DNA of 64,000 nucleotides from Clostridia bacterium (GCA_017513195.1 JAFXGM010000038.1:43400-107399); one strand, 5' to 3'; positions 15,400-24,593 are shown, numbered from the stretch's first letter. The notes: generated by a model from the letters alone, not told the origin. Program-made: numbers and translations.

Positions 15400-18300
15400 A
15401 TGAAAATTACAATGAAAAAATCCTTAGCTGTAATTTTGTCACTTGTAATGTGCGTAAGCATGTTGTTCGGGCTTAGTTTTTCAGCACAGGCAGCGGTAGA
15501 CGTTACCTATGTATCAGAGAACGGTTATGTATATAACTGGGGTACACGTGGTACTGTTGCAACATCGTTATCTCCAATGGCAGAGTCTTTTTATGCTAGT
15601 AGTGGAGTAGCGTATTCCGAACTTAAAGAAATCGCAGGTGACAGTAACCAAAATACTGTTTCCGAAAGCGCACTTTTTGAAGAATTGTACGACATAATGT
15701 CATCAAAACATAAAAACTTAACTACCTACGATGGTACACGAACATTGTACAAGTATACCGAATGCGAAAACAGTAACAAAACTCAGCTTTCTTTGTTCTA
15801 TTCTGGTGAAACTGTTTCGTCTACTTGGGATGCTGGCGAAACATATAATCGCGAACACACTTGGCCAAAAAGCAAGAGTACTTCAGGTAAGGTTGGTACG
15901 CGCGCATCTGATATAACCATGCTTAGAGCAACCAACCCAAATAACAACTCCCAACGAGGCAACACACCGTATGGCGAAAGCTCCGGATACATTAACCCTT
16001 ACACTTATAATTTTAAACTTCCCAACGAAAACGGTTACGACGTACGTGGTGACGTAGCACGTAATATTCTTTATGTTTACGTGCGTTGGGGTGCCGATCC
16101 AACATATCACGACGGCGCACTAGATAATATGTGGGGTAAAGATGGCGTAATGGAAAGCAAAGAAGTTTTGCTTTCTTGGATGGCGGCCGACCCGGTAGAC
16201 ACATGGGAAATGGGTCGTAACGACTCTACCCAATCCATTACCGGAACTCGTAATATTTTTATAGACTACCCAGAACTTGCTTTTGAATTATTTGAAACTT
16301 CTGCTCCTAGCGACTATAATACACCTTCCGGAGGCAACGACATTGAAGGCGGAACAACCGGCGGAGATAGCGGTAGCACTCCTGACGATGACGACAACAC
16401 CGGTAGCGAAACTCCCGATACCCCAACAGATACAGTTGACCATTATATTAAAGTTACTACAGAGCCTGAGGATTGGTCAGGCAGATATCTTATTGTTTAT
16501 GAAGATGGCAATATTGCTTTTGACGGAAGCGAAACAACACAATCCGCTCTAGATACCGCAGGAAACAGCGTTGACGTAACTATCAACAAAAATACTGGTA
16601 TTATTGACGCAAGCAATGCCGATGTTGCACTATCGTTAAGTAAATCGGAATTTATTATCGCTAAAACCGAAACTAATTATACTGTGAAAACAGCAAGCGG
16701 TTTGTATATTGGTAGAGACGCCAATAGCAACGGATTAAATGCAAATAAATCCACTCAATATACCAATACACTTTCTTTAAATAGCGACGGCAGTGTTAAT
16801 ATAATTGGAAAAGGTGGGGCATATTTTCGATATAATCTTTCTGCTAAAATGTTCCGATACTATAAATCCTCCTCTTATAATAGTCAAAAACCAATAGCTC
16901 TTTATAAGTTTGTAAAGGGTGCTGCTGCCACAAGTTATACTATAACCGCTTCATCAAACAATACTTCTTGGGGTGAAGTTACAGTTAACGGTGACACAAT
17001 TAATGCAGTTCCAAAATCGGGTTATGAAGTTTTAGACTATACCGTTTTAAGCGGCACAGTTACCGGCGTTACACAAAATGGAGATTCATTTAAAATTTCT
17101 GCTACAAGCGATGCCGAAATTCAAATTAACTTTGTTAAGCGTGAAACAAGCGAAATTACCTTCTACCAACACGGTGGCGTTGTTGCAGGAACCGATAGCG
17201 AATATACCGGTGATGAGGCAATCTTACCTGAACACATCGGTGCCGTACCACAAGGTTGGTCTTTTGTGGGCTGGGTAGAAAATAGTATAAACGAAACTAC
17301 AACTAGACCTACCTTCTATTCCTCTGGAGACGAATATACAGTAGACGAAGACACTGCACTTTATGCGCTTTATTGTCGTAGTGAAGAAGATGCTGGTGGA
17401 GGCTCGGCAAACGATAATGTTTTTGAACTTTATAGCGGCGATATCACCGAGGGAGATTATATAATCGTTTACGACAACTCTGCAATGAATACCTCGTATA
17501 ACAACAACGTTCGCTTAAACTACACAGATGTAATTATTAACGACAACACCATCACCACAGATGATGAGACCATAATTTGGCACATCGCTCCTGTTGACGA
17601 CAATCTTTGGACTCTTTATAACGAAGCTGCTGCAAGTTATGCTGCGGGCACTGGTACTAAAAATCAAGCTACTTTGATCGGCGAAATTACCGACTTTGCT
17701 AAATGGAAAGCAACCGGAACCTATGAATTTGTAAATTTGGGCAACGAAAACAAGGGTGTTAACAAAACCTTGCGTCGTAATGGCTCGTTTGGTTTTGCTT
17801 GTTACGCAACCACAACCGGAGGTGCTTTAAGTCTTTATAAGCGCTCTGAATCAGGCATTTCAACTATTTATTACTATTTCACGGATGGCGAAACAGCTTC
17901 TGATACCGAAACGGACGGATATTATATAAAGGTGACCGAAGAACCGACTGATTGGACTGGCGACTATCTTATCGTAGCTACCGATAAATCCGAGGAAAAT
18001 GTAGTATTTGATGGTAGTAGGAAAGGTGATAGCCTCGATGTAGGTAACAACGTTATCACCAACGTAGTTGTTAATGGCGATATCATAAAAGCCTCCGCCG
18101 TTTTGAAGGCGGCACAGTTTACTGTTGCCGCATCCGACGAAAGTTATAGCATTAAATCTGCTAGTGGTTATTATATTGGCAACAGCAAAGACGAAAACGA
18201 TCTAGAAACAAACGCTTCTACAAGTTTTGCTAATACTTTTTCACTTAACGATGATAACACCGTTAACATTATTGGTAGTGGTGGTGCTTATTTGCGTTTT

Positions 18301-19242
18301 AATTCAAATAGCGGCATAGATAATTATCGTTTCCGTTATTACAAATCAACCTCTTACACCAATCAAACCCCTATAACTCTTTACAAATATGTACCTTTTA
18401 ATTCTGAGATAGTTGCGGCGCAAATAGAGATTAGCGCAGACCTGTCTGTTAACTACTACGTGTCGCTTGAAAACGAAGAATTAATAGATGTTAATGATAT
18501 GTCAATGCGATACACCATTGACGAAGATGTATTTACAACCGATATTTTCACCAAGATGGATGAAAATTATGTTTTTGTTTTTAATGGTATTGCGCCCCAG
18601 CGCATGACCGATAATATTAAGGCTGAATTGTTGTTAAATGGTGACGTGCTTGAAGTTTTGGAAAATTATAGTGTTCAAACCAATGCAAAAAATCTATTGG
18701 AAAAATATCCTGAAAACGCAACGCTTAAAACCTTTATTGCAGATATGTTATATTACGGTGCAGCTGCACAGACTTATGCAAATTACAAAACCGACACTCT
18801 AGCTACCGATGGCTTAGACCTATCGTTCTCTGAAGCAACACCAGAAGAATTATATGCAAACATATCTGAAAGCACCGGTTCTTCAAGCTTTAGATCTGCT
18901 ACAGTTTGGTTTGATTCTACCAATAGTCTTATTGTAAAGGTAAGAGAACGCACCGAAAACACAAAGGTTACTGTAACGGTTAACGGTAATACAGTTCCTC
19001 TTGAGTACAACGATACCATTGACGGTTATAAAACACCTGATATTTTAGCTACAGATTTTGGCACAACCTACACGTTTAAGCTTTATGAAGGCGATACAGC
19101 CGTTCAGACGCTTGTTTACAGCGTTAACACCTATGCATATTCTAAATACACCACTGGTAAAACCCAGAGTATGAAAGACCTTGCATTGGCGCTTTACCGC
19201 TATGGTGTTTCGGCTAAAGCTTATTACGACAGCATATCTTAA
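15400..19242 (+). CDS. Very large secreted endonuclease I-family protein
   Basis: With ATG 15400 (behind GGGGGATG) the product has 1280 residues. A signal peptide covers ~1-33, ending SFSAQA. Residues ~40-295 match the endonuclease I / EndA family of non-specific extracellular nucleases (NREHTWPKS, with the catalytic His, and ITMLRATNPNNNSQRGN). An acidic Gly/Thr/Asp linker follows. Two copies of a ~160-residue module (YIKVT-EP-DWSG-YLIV ... YIG ... FRYYKS) and a shorter relative near residue 680 flank an InlB/Listeria-type repeat-like region (ITFYQHGG...FVGWVEN). The C-terminus (LKTFIADMLYYGAAAQTYANY and ALALYRYGVSAKAYYDSIS) resembles C-terminal modules of other Oscillospirales surface proteins. 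Extracellular DNA degradation for nutrients is inferred. Confidence 0.85.
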   Translation: MKITMKKSLAVILSLVMCVSMLFGLSFSAQAAVDVTYVSENGYVYNWGTRGTVATSLSPMAESFYASSGVAYSELKEIAGDSNQNTVSESALFEELYDIMSSKHKNLTTYDGTRTLYKYTECENSNKTQLSLFYSGETVSSTWDAGETYNREHTWPKSKSTSGKVGTRASDITMLRATNPNNNSQRGNTPYGESSGYINPYTYNFKLPNENGYDVRGDVARNILYVYVRWGADPTYHDGALDNMWGKDGVMESKEVLLSWMAADPVDTWEMGRNDSTQSITGTRNIFIDYPELAFELFETSAPSDYNTPSGGNDIEGGTTGGDSGSTPDDDDNTGSETPDTPTDTVDHYIKVTTEPEDWSGRYLIVYEDGNIAFDGSETTQSALDTAGNSVDVTINKNTGIIDASNADVALSLSKSEFIIAKTETNYTVKTASGLYIGRDANSNGLNANKSTQYTNTLSLNSDGSVNIIGKGGAYFRYNLSAKMFRYYKSSSYNSQKPIALYKFVKGAAATSYTITASSNNTSWGEVTVNGDTINAVPKSGYEVLDYTVLSGTVTGVTQNGDSFKISATSDAEIQINFVKRETSEITFYQHGGVVAGTDSEYTGDEAILPEHIGAVPQGWSFVGWVENSINETTTRPTFYSSGDEYTVDEDTALYALYCRSEEDAGGGSANDNVFELYSGDITEGDYIIVYDNSAMNTSYNNNVRLNYTDVIINDNTITTDDETIIWHIAPVDDNLWTLYNEAAASYAAGTGTKNQATLIGEITDFAKWKATGTYEFVNLGNENKGVNKTLRRNGSFGFACYATTTGGALSLYKRSESGISTIYYYFTDGETASDTETDGYYIKVTEEPTDWTGDYLIVATDKSEENVVFDGSRKGDSLDVGNNVITNVVVNGDIIKASAVLKAAQFTVAASDESYSIKSASGYYIGNSKDENDLETNASTSFANTFSLNDDNTVNIIGSGGAYLRFNSNSGIDNYRFRYYKSTSYTNQTPITLYKYVPFNSEIVAAQIEISADLSVNYYVSLENEELIDVNDMSMRYTIDEDVFTTDIFTKMDENYVFVFNGIAPQRMTDNIKAELLLNGDVLEVLENYSVQTNAKNLLEKYPENATLKTFIADMLYYGAAAQTYANYKTDTLATDGLDLSFSEATPEELYANISESTGSSSFRSATVWFDSTNSLIVKVRERTENTKVTVTVNGNTVPLEYNDTIDGYKTPDILATDFGTTYTFKLYEGDTAVQTLVYSVNTYAYSKYTTGKTQSMKDLALALYRYGVSAKAYYDSIS

Positions 19243-19254
19243 GAAAGGGGACAA

Positions 19255-19407
19255 ATGAATATGAACAAAATTATTAAGCTCCCCTTTGAGGCAGCAGAGA
19301 TTGAAATTGTTAAAATGAGCAACGTTGACGTTATAACAGCAAGCCCACTTGGACCGATACCGTTCCCTGGTGAAGATGACGAATTTGATCCGCTTTATTG
19401 GGAGTAA
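19255..19407 (+). CDS. Small conserved-looking protein between nuclease and lipoprotein
   Basis: The 50-residue ORF starts at ATG 19255, 5 bases after AAAGGGG (a second in-frame ATG is at 19261). The sequence runs MNMNKIIKLPFEAAEIEIV, then DVITASPLGPIPFPGEDDEF and ends PLYWE. There is no signal peptide or membrane segment. The form, a basic/hydrophobic head, a DVIT(A/T)S block and an acidic Pro/Gly-rich tail, resembles small proteins I associate with Clostridial surface-protein loci; function is unknown. It lies 12 bases after the nuclease stop and 4 bases before the lipoprotein ATG, so all three form one operon. It could be a peptide precursor or partner of the exported proteins. Confidence 0.7.
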   Translation: MNMNKIIKLPFEAAEIEIVKMSNVDVITASPLGPIPFPGEDDEFDPLYWE

Positions 19408-19411
19408 TAAT

Positions 19412-19834
19412 ATGAAGCTCAATAAACTATTTAAAGGTTTGGTATTGGTTTGTTGTCTAATGTTAGTATTTGGACTTGTCGCTTGTAAGGAAGATGCTGT
19501 AAGCGACAAGGCTGACAGCTCGTCAAAGGTTTCGTCAGACGAACCGTCAAGCAACGACAAGACCGAGAGCACTACATCGGGCATTGAGCTTGAGGAAGAC
19601 GTTTTTGATGATGACAACGAAAGCCGTCCATCAAACAACTCGGCTTCAATCGGCACCGATAACAAGGACAATCAATCAGCCGATAAGAACGAGAGTAATA
19701 CATCATCTGATAAGACAGAAAGTAATAACTCATCGGGCAATAATTCCTCAACCGAAAGCGGCGAAACCTCTAGTGACGAGGACTTAACCGAATCGGATAA
19801 CGGAACGGTAAAATTACCAATAGATTGGTTTTAA
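19412..19834 (+). CDS. Ser/Asn/Asp-rich lipoprotein
   Basis: ATG 19412 follows GGGAG; the longer open frame runs into the preceding small gene. The 140-residue product has a lipoprotein signal ending in LVACKED (Cys ~25) and is then almost entirely low-complexity Ser, Asp, Glu, Asn and Thr, with a short hydrophobic end KLPIDWF. No folded domain is apparent. It is probably a cell-surface anchored, disordered protein, third gene of the nuclease operon, closed by the terminator at 19841-19877. Confidence 0.75.
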   Translation: MKLNKLFKGLVLVCCLMLVFGLVACKEDAVSDKADSSSKVSSDEPSSNDKTESTTSGIELEEDVFDDDNESRPSNNSASIGTDNKDNQSADKNESNTSSDKTESNNSSGNNSSTESGETSSDEDLTESDNGTVKLPIDWF

Positions 19835-19840
19835 AAAATT

Positions 19841-19877
19841 AAAACAGCGAAGTGAAATTCACTTCGCTGTTTTTTTA
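19841..19877. terminator. Bidirectional terminator
   Basis: AAAACAGCGAAGTGAA-ATTCACTTCGCTGTTTTTTT is a 13-bp stem with T-runs both ways. It separates the lipoprotein gene from the convergent HAD gene. Confidence 0.9.
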
Positions 19878-20666
19878 TTTCTTTAAATCTTCGAGCAAGG
19901 TTTTAATATCTTTATATATATAATCGGGTTGTACCTTGTAGCGTTCAATATCTTCCATTGTTCCCTCGCCCGACAGTACAAATATGCCGTTTATATTAGC
20001 ATTTTTTGCACAGGCAATATCGGTATAAAGTCGGTCGCCTATAAGTGCGGTTTGCTCTCTCTTAAAACCTGTTTTTTCGACAGCCAAGTCAACCATTAAA
20101 GAGTTTGGCTTGCCAATAAAGAAAGGCCTTTTGCCCGTAGCGTTAAATATCATCTCACTTACCGAGCCGCAATCGGGTACCGAGCCATACCACGTTGGAC
20201 ACACAAGGTCGGGGTTTGTGGCAATATAGTCGATATCTTCTCGCAGCAAGATGCATGCATCCTCAAGCTTGCGGAAAGAAAGCTCGGTATCAAAGCCCAT
20301 ACAAAGACAGTCGATACCGTCCTCTAGCTTGTCGGTTATGGGCAGGCCCTCGACTTTTAGCTGGCTTTTAAACGATTCAGTACCTAAAGCATATATCTTT
20401 TTATATTTTTTGGGCTCAAGATAAAAGACGGTTGCATCAACAGAGGTCAAAAAATCATCTGCTGTAGCTGTAATGCCAAGTGATTTCAATTTTTCGATAT
20501 ACTTATCCACACTTTTTGACGAATTATTGGTAAGAAACATATATCTGCCGCCCACCGATTTAACGTGTTCTAAAAATTCTATAACACCGTCAAACAAACA
20601 CTCGTCAAGGTAGATTGTTCCGTCCATATCTAATAGATATAGCTTTATGTTTTTTAAAGTCTGCAT
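19875..20666 (-). CDS. HAD-IIA family sugar/polyol phosphatase
   Basis: The 263-residue protein shows the HAD motifs LLDMDGTIYL (catalytic Asp pair), FLTNNSSKS, a Lys in FFIGKPN and ALIGDRLYTDI. The large cap between motifs II and III marks subclass IIA (NagD/AraL/phosphoglycolate phosphatase type). It ends the glycerol-3-phosphate oxidase-type operon, overlapping DUF1667 by one base. Some HAD-IIA enzymes dephosphorylate glycerol 3-phosphate, so a link with the neighbouring GlpA-like proteins is possible, but the substrate is not shown by the sequence. Confidence 0.85.
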   Translation of the reverse strand: MQTLKNIKLYLLDMDGTIYLDECLFDGVIEFLEHVKSVGGRYMFLTNNSSKSVDKYIEKLKSLGITATADDFLTSVDATVFYLEPKKYKKIYALGTESFKSQLKVEGLPITDKLEDGIDCLCMGFDTELSFRKLEDACILLREDIDYIATNPDLVCPTWYGSVPDCGSVSEMIFNATGKRPFFIGKPNSLMVDLAVEKTGFKREQTALIGDRLYTDIACAKNANINGIFVLSGEGTMEDIERYKVQPDYIYKDIKTLLEDLKK

Positions 20667-21016
20667 TATTTACTCCTATTTTGTGTAGCAACGATATTAC
20701 TGCCACACACGTTTTTTATAATTACATCGCCTATTTTTATCGGCAAGCGCGCCGTTGTGGAATTGATAACTTCCAAACACTCAAATATTTTTTCTTTGGG
20801 TATGGGCTCGTCAGTCTTTACCGAAACCGTACATCCATCCTCACACAATACGGTTGAAGTCACCGTTCTTTTGGGGTTGGTACACTCATTTTGTGCGTAA
20901 GCCTCGCCGCGCTTGCAGGTATTACCTCGTACCTCAAGCACACGATTTTCTTCTAAAGTTACAGTAAGCTCGCAACCAAGCGGACAAACTATGCAGGTAA
21001 GTTTTCTTTCTATCAT
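20666..21016 (-). CDS. DUF1667 protein, probable Cys-rich oxidoreductase subunit
   Basis: The 116-residue protein starts MIERKLTCIVCPLGCELTV; the CxxCPxGC pattern plus CKRG is typical of DUF1667, resembling Fe-S or Mo-cofactor binding modules. In Clostridia and Thermotogae it is regularly encoded next to GlpA-like and GlpB-like FAD proteins, as here (4-base gap to the preceding gene). It is likely a small subunit of that glycerol-3-phosphate dehydrogenase-like complex. The Fe-S role is inferred from cysteine spacing. Confidence 0.9.
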   Translation of the reverse strand: MIERKLTCIVCPLGCELTVTLEENRVLEVRGNTCKRGEAYAQNECTNPKRTVTSTVLCEDGCTVSVKTDEPIPKEKIFECLEVINSTTARLPIKIGDVIIKNVCGSNIVATQNRSK

Positions 21017-21020
21017 ATTA

Positions 21021-22253
21021 CTACACCTCCAAACAAAAATGCAACTCTTTTACGCTTTTTATTTGCTCGGCCTTTAACGTTATTTTTTCCATCTCGCCGG
21101 GCGCCAGCTTTGCTTTGTTTTTTGATAAAACAGTTTTGTTACCATCGGTTATAACTATTTTTGCGTTTTTATAGACGTCACTTACCCTAAAATACACCGT
21201 TACGTCCTTTGCCTCGGTTATAATTTGCGGCACGGAATATCTGATTTTACCATCGGCTTTAATTGGAATAACAAATGATTGCTTTTTGCCGCTTTTTATA
21301 TATTCTGCGGCTGATTTTCCGGCAATTTCCGCCTCTTTAGACACAAAATCCACCAAATCGTGTACGTGAAGAACGTTACCGCAAGCAAATATTCCCTCAC
21401 ACGAGGTGTGACGGTCTTGGTCTACAACGGCACCGTTTGTTACACCGCTTAGCTTAATGTCGGCTTTTTTAGAAAGCTCATTTTCGGGGATAAGCCCCAC
21501 AGACAATAGCAGCGTATCGCACGGAATATATTCCCTTGTTTCAGGAATCGGTTTTCGGTTTTGGTCAACCCTTGCAACGGTTACGCCCTCCAAACGATCC
21601 TTGCCGTGTATTTCAACAACGGTGTGCTCGAGGCGCAGCGGTATGTTAAAATCATTTAGACACTGCTCTATATTTCGGGCAAGTCCTCCCGAATATGACA
21701 TAAGCTCACAAACGGCGTGAACCTTTGCGCCCTCTAACGTCATTCGCCTTGCCATAATAAGTCCTATGTCGCCGCTACCTAAAATTACTACATTTTTCCC
21801 CGGCAAATAGCCCATAGTGTTTACGTATTTTTGCGCTGTGCCGGCGCTGTATATACCTGCCGGACGAGTGCCCGCAATATTAAGCGCGCCCTTAGAACGC
21901 TCACGACAACCCATAGCAAGAATTATTGCCTTCGCCTTAATTTGAAATACTCCATCGCTTGAGTTGGTAGCCGTTATTATCTTATCTTCTGTAATGTCAA
22001 GCACCATAGTATTTAGCTTGTACTCTATACCTAATTCATTTACCTTTTTTTCATATTTCCACGCATACTCGGGGCCTGTTAACTCTTCACCGAACATATG
22101 CAGCCCAAAACCGTTATGTATGCATTGCTGTAAAATGCCGCCAAGCTGACCGTCACGTTCTAAAATAAGTATATCTTGTATACCGCTTTCGCGCGCAGCT
22201 ATTGCCGCGCTCATTCCTGCAGGGCCGCCGCCAATAATAACCAAATCTCTCAT
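21021..22253 (-). CDS. FAD/NAD(P)-dependent oxidoreductase (GlpB-position subunit)
   Basis: The 410-residue protein has two dinucleotide folds: GGGPAGMSAAI near residue 8 for FAD and VILGSGDIGLIMA near 155 for NAD(P), as in the pyridine nucleotide-disulfide family. The C-terminal ~85 residues look like a small beta domain. It overlaps the upstream GlpA-like gene by four bases (ATGA) and precedes DUF1667, so it is very probably the partner flavoprotein passing electrons from the glycerol-3-phosphate oxidising subunit to NAD or another acceptor. The name follows context rather than sequence to E. coli GlpB. Confidence 0.85.
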   Translation of the reverse strand: MRDLVIIGGGPAGMSAAIAARESGIQDILILERDGQLGGILQQCIHNGFGLHMFGEELTGPEYAWKYEKKVNELGIEYKLNTMVLDITEDKIITATNSSDGVFQIKAKAIILAMGCRERSKGALNIAGTRPAGIYSAGTAQKYVNTMGYLPGKNVVILGSGDIGLIMARRMTLEGAKVHAVCELMSYSGGLARNIEQCLNDFNIPLRLEHTVVEIHGKDRLEGVTVARVDQNRKPIPETREYIPCDTLLLSVGLIPENELSKKADIKLSGVTNGAVVDQDRHTSCEGIFACGNVLHVHDLVDFVSKEAEIAGKSAAEYIKSGKKQSFVIPIKADGKIRYSVPQIITEAKDVTVYFRVSDVYKNAKIVITDGNKTVLSKNKAKLAPGEMEKITLKAEQIKSVKELHFCLEV

Positions 22254-23689
22254 TGGGGTGCACCTCCCTTTGTTTTTGCAACGTTTATTAATGATTGTCC
22301 GCCAAATTTTGTAACCTTATCAAAAGGAATTTCAAGCTCTCGTGATAAAATCTCGGTTATATAAGGTCCGCAAAAACCGCCCTGACATCGCCCCATTTGA
22401 GCGCGCGTTCTGCGCTTGATGCCATCTAAATCGCGCGCACCCGGATTACGATGAATAGCATCTATGATTTCACCCTCGGTTATACCCTCACATCGACATA
22501 CTATTCTGCCATAAGATGGATTTTCTTTTATCATTTTATTCTTTTCTTCTGTTGAGGCTTCAAAAAATGTATGGCTCGACATTCTGATAGGATTATAGTT
22601 TTGTTTTTTCACAAGCGTTAGGCCTTGCTCGCTTAAAAGCTCTACAATATATTTTGCTATTGCAGGAGAAGCCGACAACCCCGGTGACTCTATACCTGCG
22701 GCGTTTATAAAATGCTTTTTGGGTGAATTTATTATAAAATCTCCGGTGCTGCCCACGGCTCTTAGGCCGCAAAAGGATGTTATTGTTTTTGCAAGCGGTA
22801 AGGTTACTAAATTTTCCTTTGCTTTTTTTATTATTTCGTCAATTCCGTCCTGTGTGGTGGCTTTGTTTTCCTTGTCAGTAATATCTACCGATGTTGGTCC
22901 TAACAACAAATTGCCGTCAACCGTAGGCGATACCAAAATTCCCTTTCCCATCTTGGTGGGTGTTCTAAAAATGGTATGGGTTACCATACCACCACACTCT
23001 TTATCAAGCAAGATGTACTCTCCTCGGCGGGCGTGAACGTCAAAGCCATTATCTCCTGCAAGAGCAGCTATTTTATCACTATAAATACCGGCACAGTTTA
23101 CTGCAAAACGCGCTTCAACGCTGTCGTTTTGCGATTTGATTATATAACCGTTTAAGGTGTCATCAATACTTTCGACCGCAAAATTGCGTTTTAACTCGGC
23201 ACCATTATCCATAGCATTGCCAATAGCCGCAATGGTAAGGTCGTACGGGCAAATTATAGCACCCGTTGGAGCATATAACGCACACAACACATCGTCAGAA
23301 AGGTTAGGTTCCATTTGCTTAAGCTCTTGCTTTTCTACAATACGCAACCCTTCTACACCGTTTTTTATTCCCCTATTTAAAAGCTCGTTTAAAGTGTTTC
23401 GGTCCTCGTCATCAAAGCCTATTACTAATGAACCGTTATTTTTATACTTAACGCCGAGCTCCTTGCAAACCGCAGGCATCTTTTTTGAGCCTTGCACATT
23501 AAGACGAGCCTTTAGGCTACCAACTTTTGCGTCAAACCCTGCATGAACAATAGCAGAATTTGCCTTGGTAGCACCCATTGCAACGTCGTTTTCTTTTTCT
23601 AAAATGCATATTTTTAAATTGTATTTTGACAGTGTACGTGCTGTCATTCCGCCAATAACACCCGCTCCAATAATTGCTACGTCGTACAT
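22250..23689 (-). CDS. GlpA-like FAD-dependent glycerol-3-phosphate dehydrogenase with BFD domain
   Basis: The 479-residue protein starts MYDVAIIGAGVIGGMTARTL, a DAO-type FAD site. The final ~100 residues hold a BFD-like [2Fe-2S] domain with CRC...CQGGFC spacing (VCRCEGITEGEI and RCQGGFCGP), as in anaerobic GlpA. It likely oxidises glycerol 3-phosphate to dihydroxyacetone phosphate at the membrane face. It is the first gene of the four-gene operon and has a promoter overlapped by a putative DeoR operator. Related 2-hydroxyglutarate oxidases share the fold, so the substrate stays probable rather than proven. Confidence 0.85.
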   Translation of the reverse strand: MYDVAIIGAGVIGGMTARTLSKYNLKICILEKENDVAMGATKANSAIVHAGFDAKVGSLKARLNVQGSKKMPAVCKELGVKYKNNGSLVIGFDDEDRNTLNELLNRGIKNGVEGLRIVEKQELKQMEPNLSDDVLCALYAPTGAIICPYDLTIAAIGNAMDNGAELKRNFAVESIDDTLNGYIIKSQNDSVEARFAVNCAGIYSDKIAALAGDNGFDVHARRGEYILLDKECGGMVTHTIFRTPTKMGKGILVSPTVDGNLLLGPTSVDITDKENKATTQDGIDEIIKKAKENLVTLPLAKTITSFCGLRAVGSTGDFIINSPKKHFINAAGIESPGLSASPAIAKYIVELLSEQGLTLVKKQNYNPIRMSSHTFFEASTEEKNKMIKENPSYGRIVCRCEGITEGEIIDAIHRNPGARDLDGIKRRTRAQMGRCQGGFCGPYITEILSRELEIPFDKVTKFGGQSLINVAKTKGGAPQ

Positions 23690-23704
23690 TGGTAAATCCT
23701 CCTA

Positions 23705-23791
23705 TTGACAAGGTAAAATCATATATATTATAATAAAACAATCAAAAATGATTGTCAACGAACGGCCAAAACAACGATAAACAATCAAAAA
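23705..23791. promoter_or_regulatory. Divergent promoters with palindromic operator (glp-type operon / DeoR gene)
   Basis: Minus strand: TTGACA, 17 bases, TATTAT for the oxidoreductase operon. Plus strand: TTGACA (23705-23710), 18 bases, TATAAT (23729-23734) for the regulator. A perfect palindrome ACAATCA-aaaa-TGATTGT at 23738-23755 covers the minus-strand spacer and the plus-strand start site; a second half-site ACAATCAAAAA lies at 23781-23791. Binding by the DeoR-type protein is inferred from position. Confidence 0.65.
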
Positions 23792-23812
23792 CGCTCAAAA
23801 AAGAGGTGCGAT

Positions 23813-24559
23813 ATGTTAAAAGAGGAACGCTACGATAAAATTCTAACCGTGTTAGAAAGTGAAAAATACATTTCGGCTCAAAAATTAAGCCAAATGCTTT
23901 TTGTAAGTCTGCCTACCATTAGGCGCGACCTTGCCGAGCTTGACCGCAGAAATCAGATTATTCGCAGTCACGGTGGCGCAAAAGCCATAGAGCCCGAGCA
24001 CGTTGTGGCTCCGCTGGATTTTAGAAAATCCCTTCACTCTACACAAAAGCGCAAGCTTTGTCAAGCGGCGGCAACATTAGTAAGTGACAATGATATTATA
24101 TTTATTGATTCTTCGACTACCACACTGCAAATGGCCGATTTTTTGAGTGAGAAAAAGAATATTACCGTAATTACAAACGGTATTTCACTTGCCGTTTTAT
24201 TGATTAACAGGGGAATAAAAACATACTGCACGGGTGGCGAAATTTTTGAGAATTCTTTGGCGCATTTTGGCAGCTTTGCCGAGGATTTTATCAGAAGATT
24301 TAATATAGACGTTATGTTTTTTTCGTGCCACGGTGTAAACGACAACGGAATGCTTACCGACCCCTCTTTGCCCGAAACGCAAATTCGCAAGGTAGCCATT
24401 AACCAGTCAAAAAAATCGGTTTTTCTTTGCGATGAATCAAAATTTTCTTTGTCAACTCCATATAATTTAATGCATATCGAAGACGTTGATTATATTATCA
24501 CCGACTCTGACACCGTAAATCAATTTATCAAAGAAAAAGGGGAAATAATTATTGTATAA
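23813..24559 (+). CDS. DeoR/GlpR-family transcriptional repressor
   Basis: The 248-residue protein has a DeoR helix-turn-helix at residues ~18-50 (ISAQKLSQMLFVSLPTIRRD, then HGGA) and a C-terminal DeoRC sensor domain resembling phosphosugar isomerases (FIDSSTTTLQMADFL). ATG follows GAGGTGCG. Divergent orientation to the GlpA-like operon with a shared palindrome makes it the probable local repressor, relieved by a sugar or polyol phosphate such as glycerol 3-phosphate. The effector is inferred from context only. Confidence 0.9.
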   Translation: MLKEERYDKILTVLESEKYISAQKLSQMLFVSLPTIRRDLAELDRRNQIIRSHGGAKAIEPEHVVAPLDFRKSLHSTQKRKLCQAAATLVSDNDIIFIDSSTTTLQMADFLSEKKNITVITNGISLAVLLINRGIKTYCTGGEIFENSLAHFGSFAEDFIRRFNIDVMFFSCHGVNDNGMLTDPSLPETQIRKVAINQSKKSVFLCDESKFSLSTPYNLMHIEDVDYIITDSDTVNQFIKEKGEIIIV

Positions 24560-24565
24560 TATATG

Positions 24566-24593
24566 AAAAAGCGAGGCATATGCCTCGCTTTTT
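24566..24593. terminator. Bidirectional terminator
   Basis: AAAAAGCGAGGCA-TGCCTCGCTTTTT lies between the convergent DeoR and Gfo/Idh/MocA genes. Confidence 0.9.

Noticed and set aside
19045-19671. 208-codon minus-strand ORF
   Set aside because: It lies opposite the nuclease end, the 50-residue gene and the lipoprotein; no ribosome site or recognisable domain.
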